This document shows, piece after piece, positions 63,543 to 64,000 of a DNA stretch of 64,000 bases. Source of the DNA: JBJFGR01 sp051892875 (GTDB lineage: Bacteria > Pseudomonadota > Gammaproteobacteria > Enterobacterales > Succinivibrionaceae); assembly GCA_051892875.1 (NCBI GenBank), contig JBJFGR010000140.1, positions 39,230 through 103,229 on the forward strand. The letters run 5' to 3'. The notes under the pieces were generated by a model. It made no database searches. It worked only from the letters and a program-made list of their open reading frames with translations, and was not told the DNA's origin. Positions within the stretch are counted from its first letter, which is position 1. The number at the start of each line of letters is the position of its first letter. Position numbers and translations under genes: made by a program.

Positions 63543-64000
63543 TACTAGATTCCTTCATTATTTAACTAATCAAACATCGGTATCGCTTTTCTAACTAATA
63601 AAACTTCTTTGGTACCTATAATACATAATATAATATTTATGTTACTAAAATTATTTGATGAATTTATTATATCGCTATTAGGAGACACTTTCACTTTGTT
63701 TCCATAACATTCATGGCAACAACTACTAATTCTCTTAAATTAGCCAAAACAAATTTGCAAACCGCTATTCAAAACAAAATCCAAAGCCTAAAATAAAATC
63801 ATCAATTTGTTTTAGTAAAGTATCACTACATCTAGTGAAAAAGATAATTCATTATAATTATTCTCTTCTAAATATGCATTAAAAAGATGTTTTTTATCAT
63901 AAAAACCTACATTTCTCATTTTTTTACATAAAAAAATATATAAAACTTACATTTCGCGTTAGAAACATCTTATTTTCCCCATTATAGCTAGATCGTTATT
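63543..64000. other. 458-bp region without an intact gene
   Basis: AT-rich DNA upstream of tldD. No frame longer than about 35 codons is open. On the minus strand a 35-codon frame (starting near 63921, MRNVGFYDKKHLFNAYLEEN) ends in TAA, and a shifted frame just downstream reads LLKQIDDFILGFGFCFE. This looks like a broken coding sequence, but I could not name a family. The tldD promoter should lie within 63560-63650. Confidence 0.5.
63642..63818. repeat. Imperfect inverted repeat upstream of tldD
   Basis: Two 30-nt arms (63642-63671 and 63789-63818) in inverse orientation match at 24 of 30 positions, separated by 117 nt. Both begin TTACTAAAA. The spacer shows no gene. A remnant of a small mobile element or chance AT-rich similarity are both possible. 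Confidence 0.4.

Noticed and set aside
63642..63820. Insertion sequence with terminal inverted repeats
   Set aside because: Arms are 80 percent identical, spacer of 117 nt has no transposase and no target-site duplication was seen; kept only as an imperfect repeat.
63780..63870. Fragment of a DUF1016 (YhcG-type) nuclease, suggested by LLKQIDDFILGFGFCFE
   Set aside because: Only about 17 residues resemble the family and neighbouring frames do not continue the match.

Overview
The window is a low-GC, gene-dense chromosomal segment of a gammaproteobacterium. The ribosomal S10-spc-alpha operons, argE facing argCBFG, a full type II secretion operon beside hslR-hslO-pckA, gpsA-secB facing gpmI-envC, and the tldD/pmbA/DarP genes form a gammaproteobacterial backbone. 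The arrangement resembles Vibrio and Aeromonas chromosomes. The AT richness, together with ATP-dependent PEP carboxykinase, suggests an anaerobic Aeromonadales relative such as Succinivibrionaceae. That placement is inference; no 16S rRNA or marker search was possible.

Region 1 (1-14.7 kb, minus strand) is the promoter-proximal part of a capsule operon. In transcription order it holds wecB and wecC (UDP-ManNAc and UDP-ManNAcA supply), a 2656-residue type I FAS/PKS (KS-AT-DH-degenerate MT-ER-KR-ACP, no thioesterase), an alpha-oxoamine synthase, a KpsD/BexD-type outer-membrane lipoprotein, a KpsM-type ABC permease, a nucleotidyltransferase-like protein and a HAD protein cut by the window edge. 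The FAS plus alpha-oxoamine synthase pair resembles rhizobial rkpA/rkpG and Burkholderia wcbR/wcbT. It may make an unusual lipid, possibly an amino-ketone or sphingoid-like chain, for the capsule. A 19-nt T tract (coding strand) lies in the operon leader.

Region 2 (15.0-28.7 kb, minus) is the canonical S10, spc and alpha ribosomal cluster with secY, rpmJ and rpoA. All three operon boundaries are readable: a strong S10 promoter with a hairpin-rich leader, a terminator plus promoter at rpsQ/rplN, and a terminator overlapping the alpha promoter at rpmJ/rpsM, followed by an S4-type leader.

Region 3 (28.9-34.3 kb) is arginine biosynthesis: argCBFG on minus and argE on plus, around a symmetric double ARG box that overlaps both -35 elements.

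Region 4 (34.3-45.7 kb, minus) is a complete gspC-to-gspN type II secretion operon. Region 5 (45.8-52.9 kb) holds hslR-hslO, amtB with a sigma-54 promoter and an upstream NtrC site, bioH, greB, pckA and nfuA.

Region 6 (52.9-64.0 kb) holds gpsA, secB, a rhodanese-like membrane protein, gpmI, envC, a PanM-like acetyltransferase, glpX, pmbA, darP, a periplasmic rhodanese and tldD. It ends in about 450 bp without an intact gene. I saw no tRNA, rRNA, CRISPR array, insertion sequence or phage gene.
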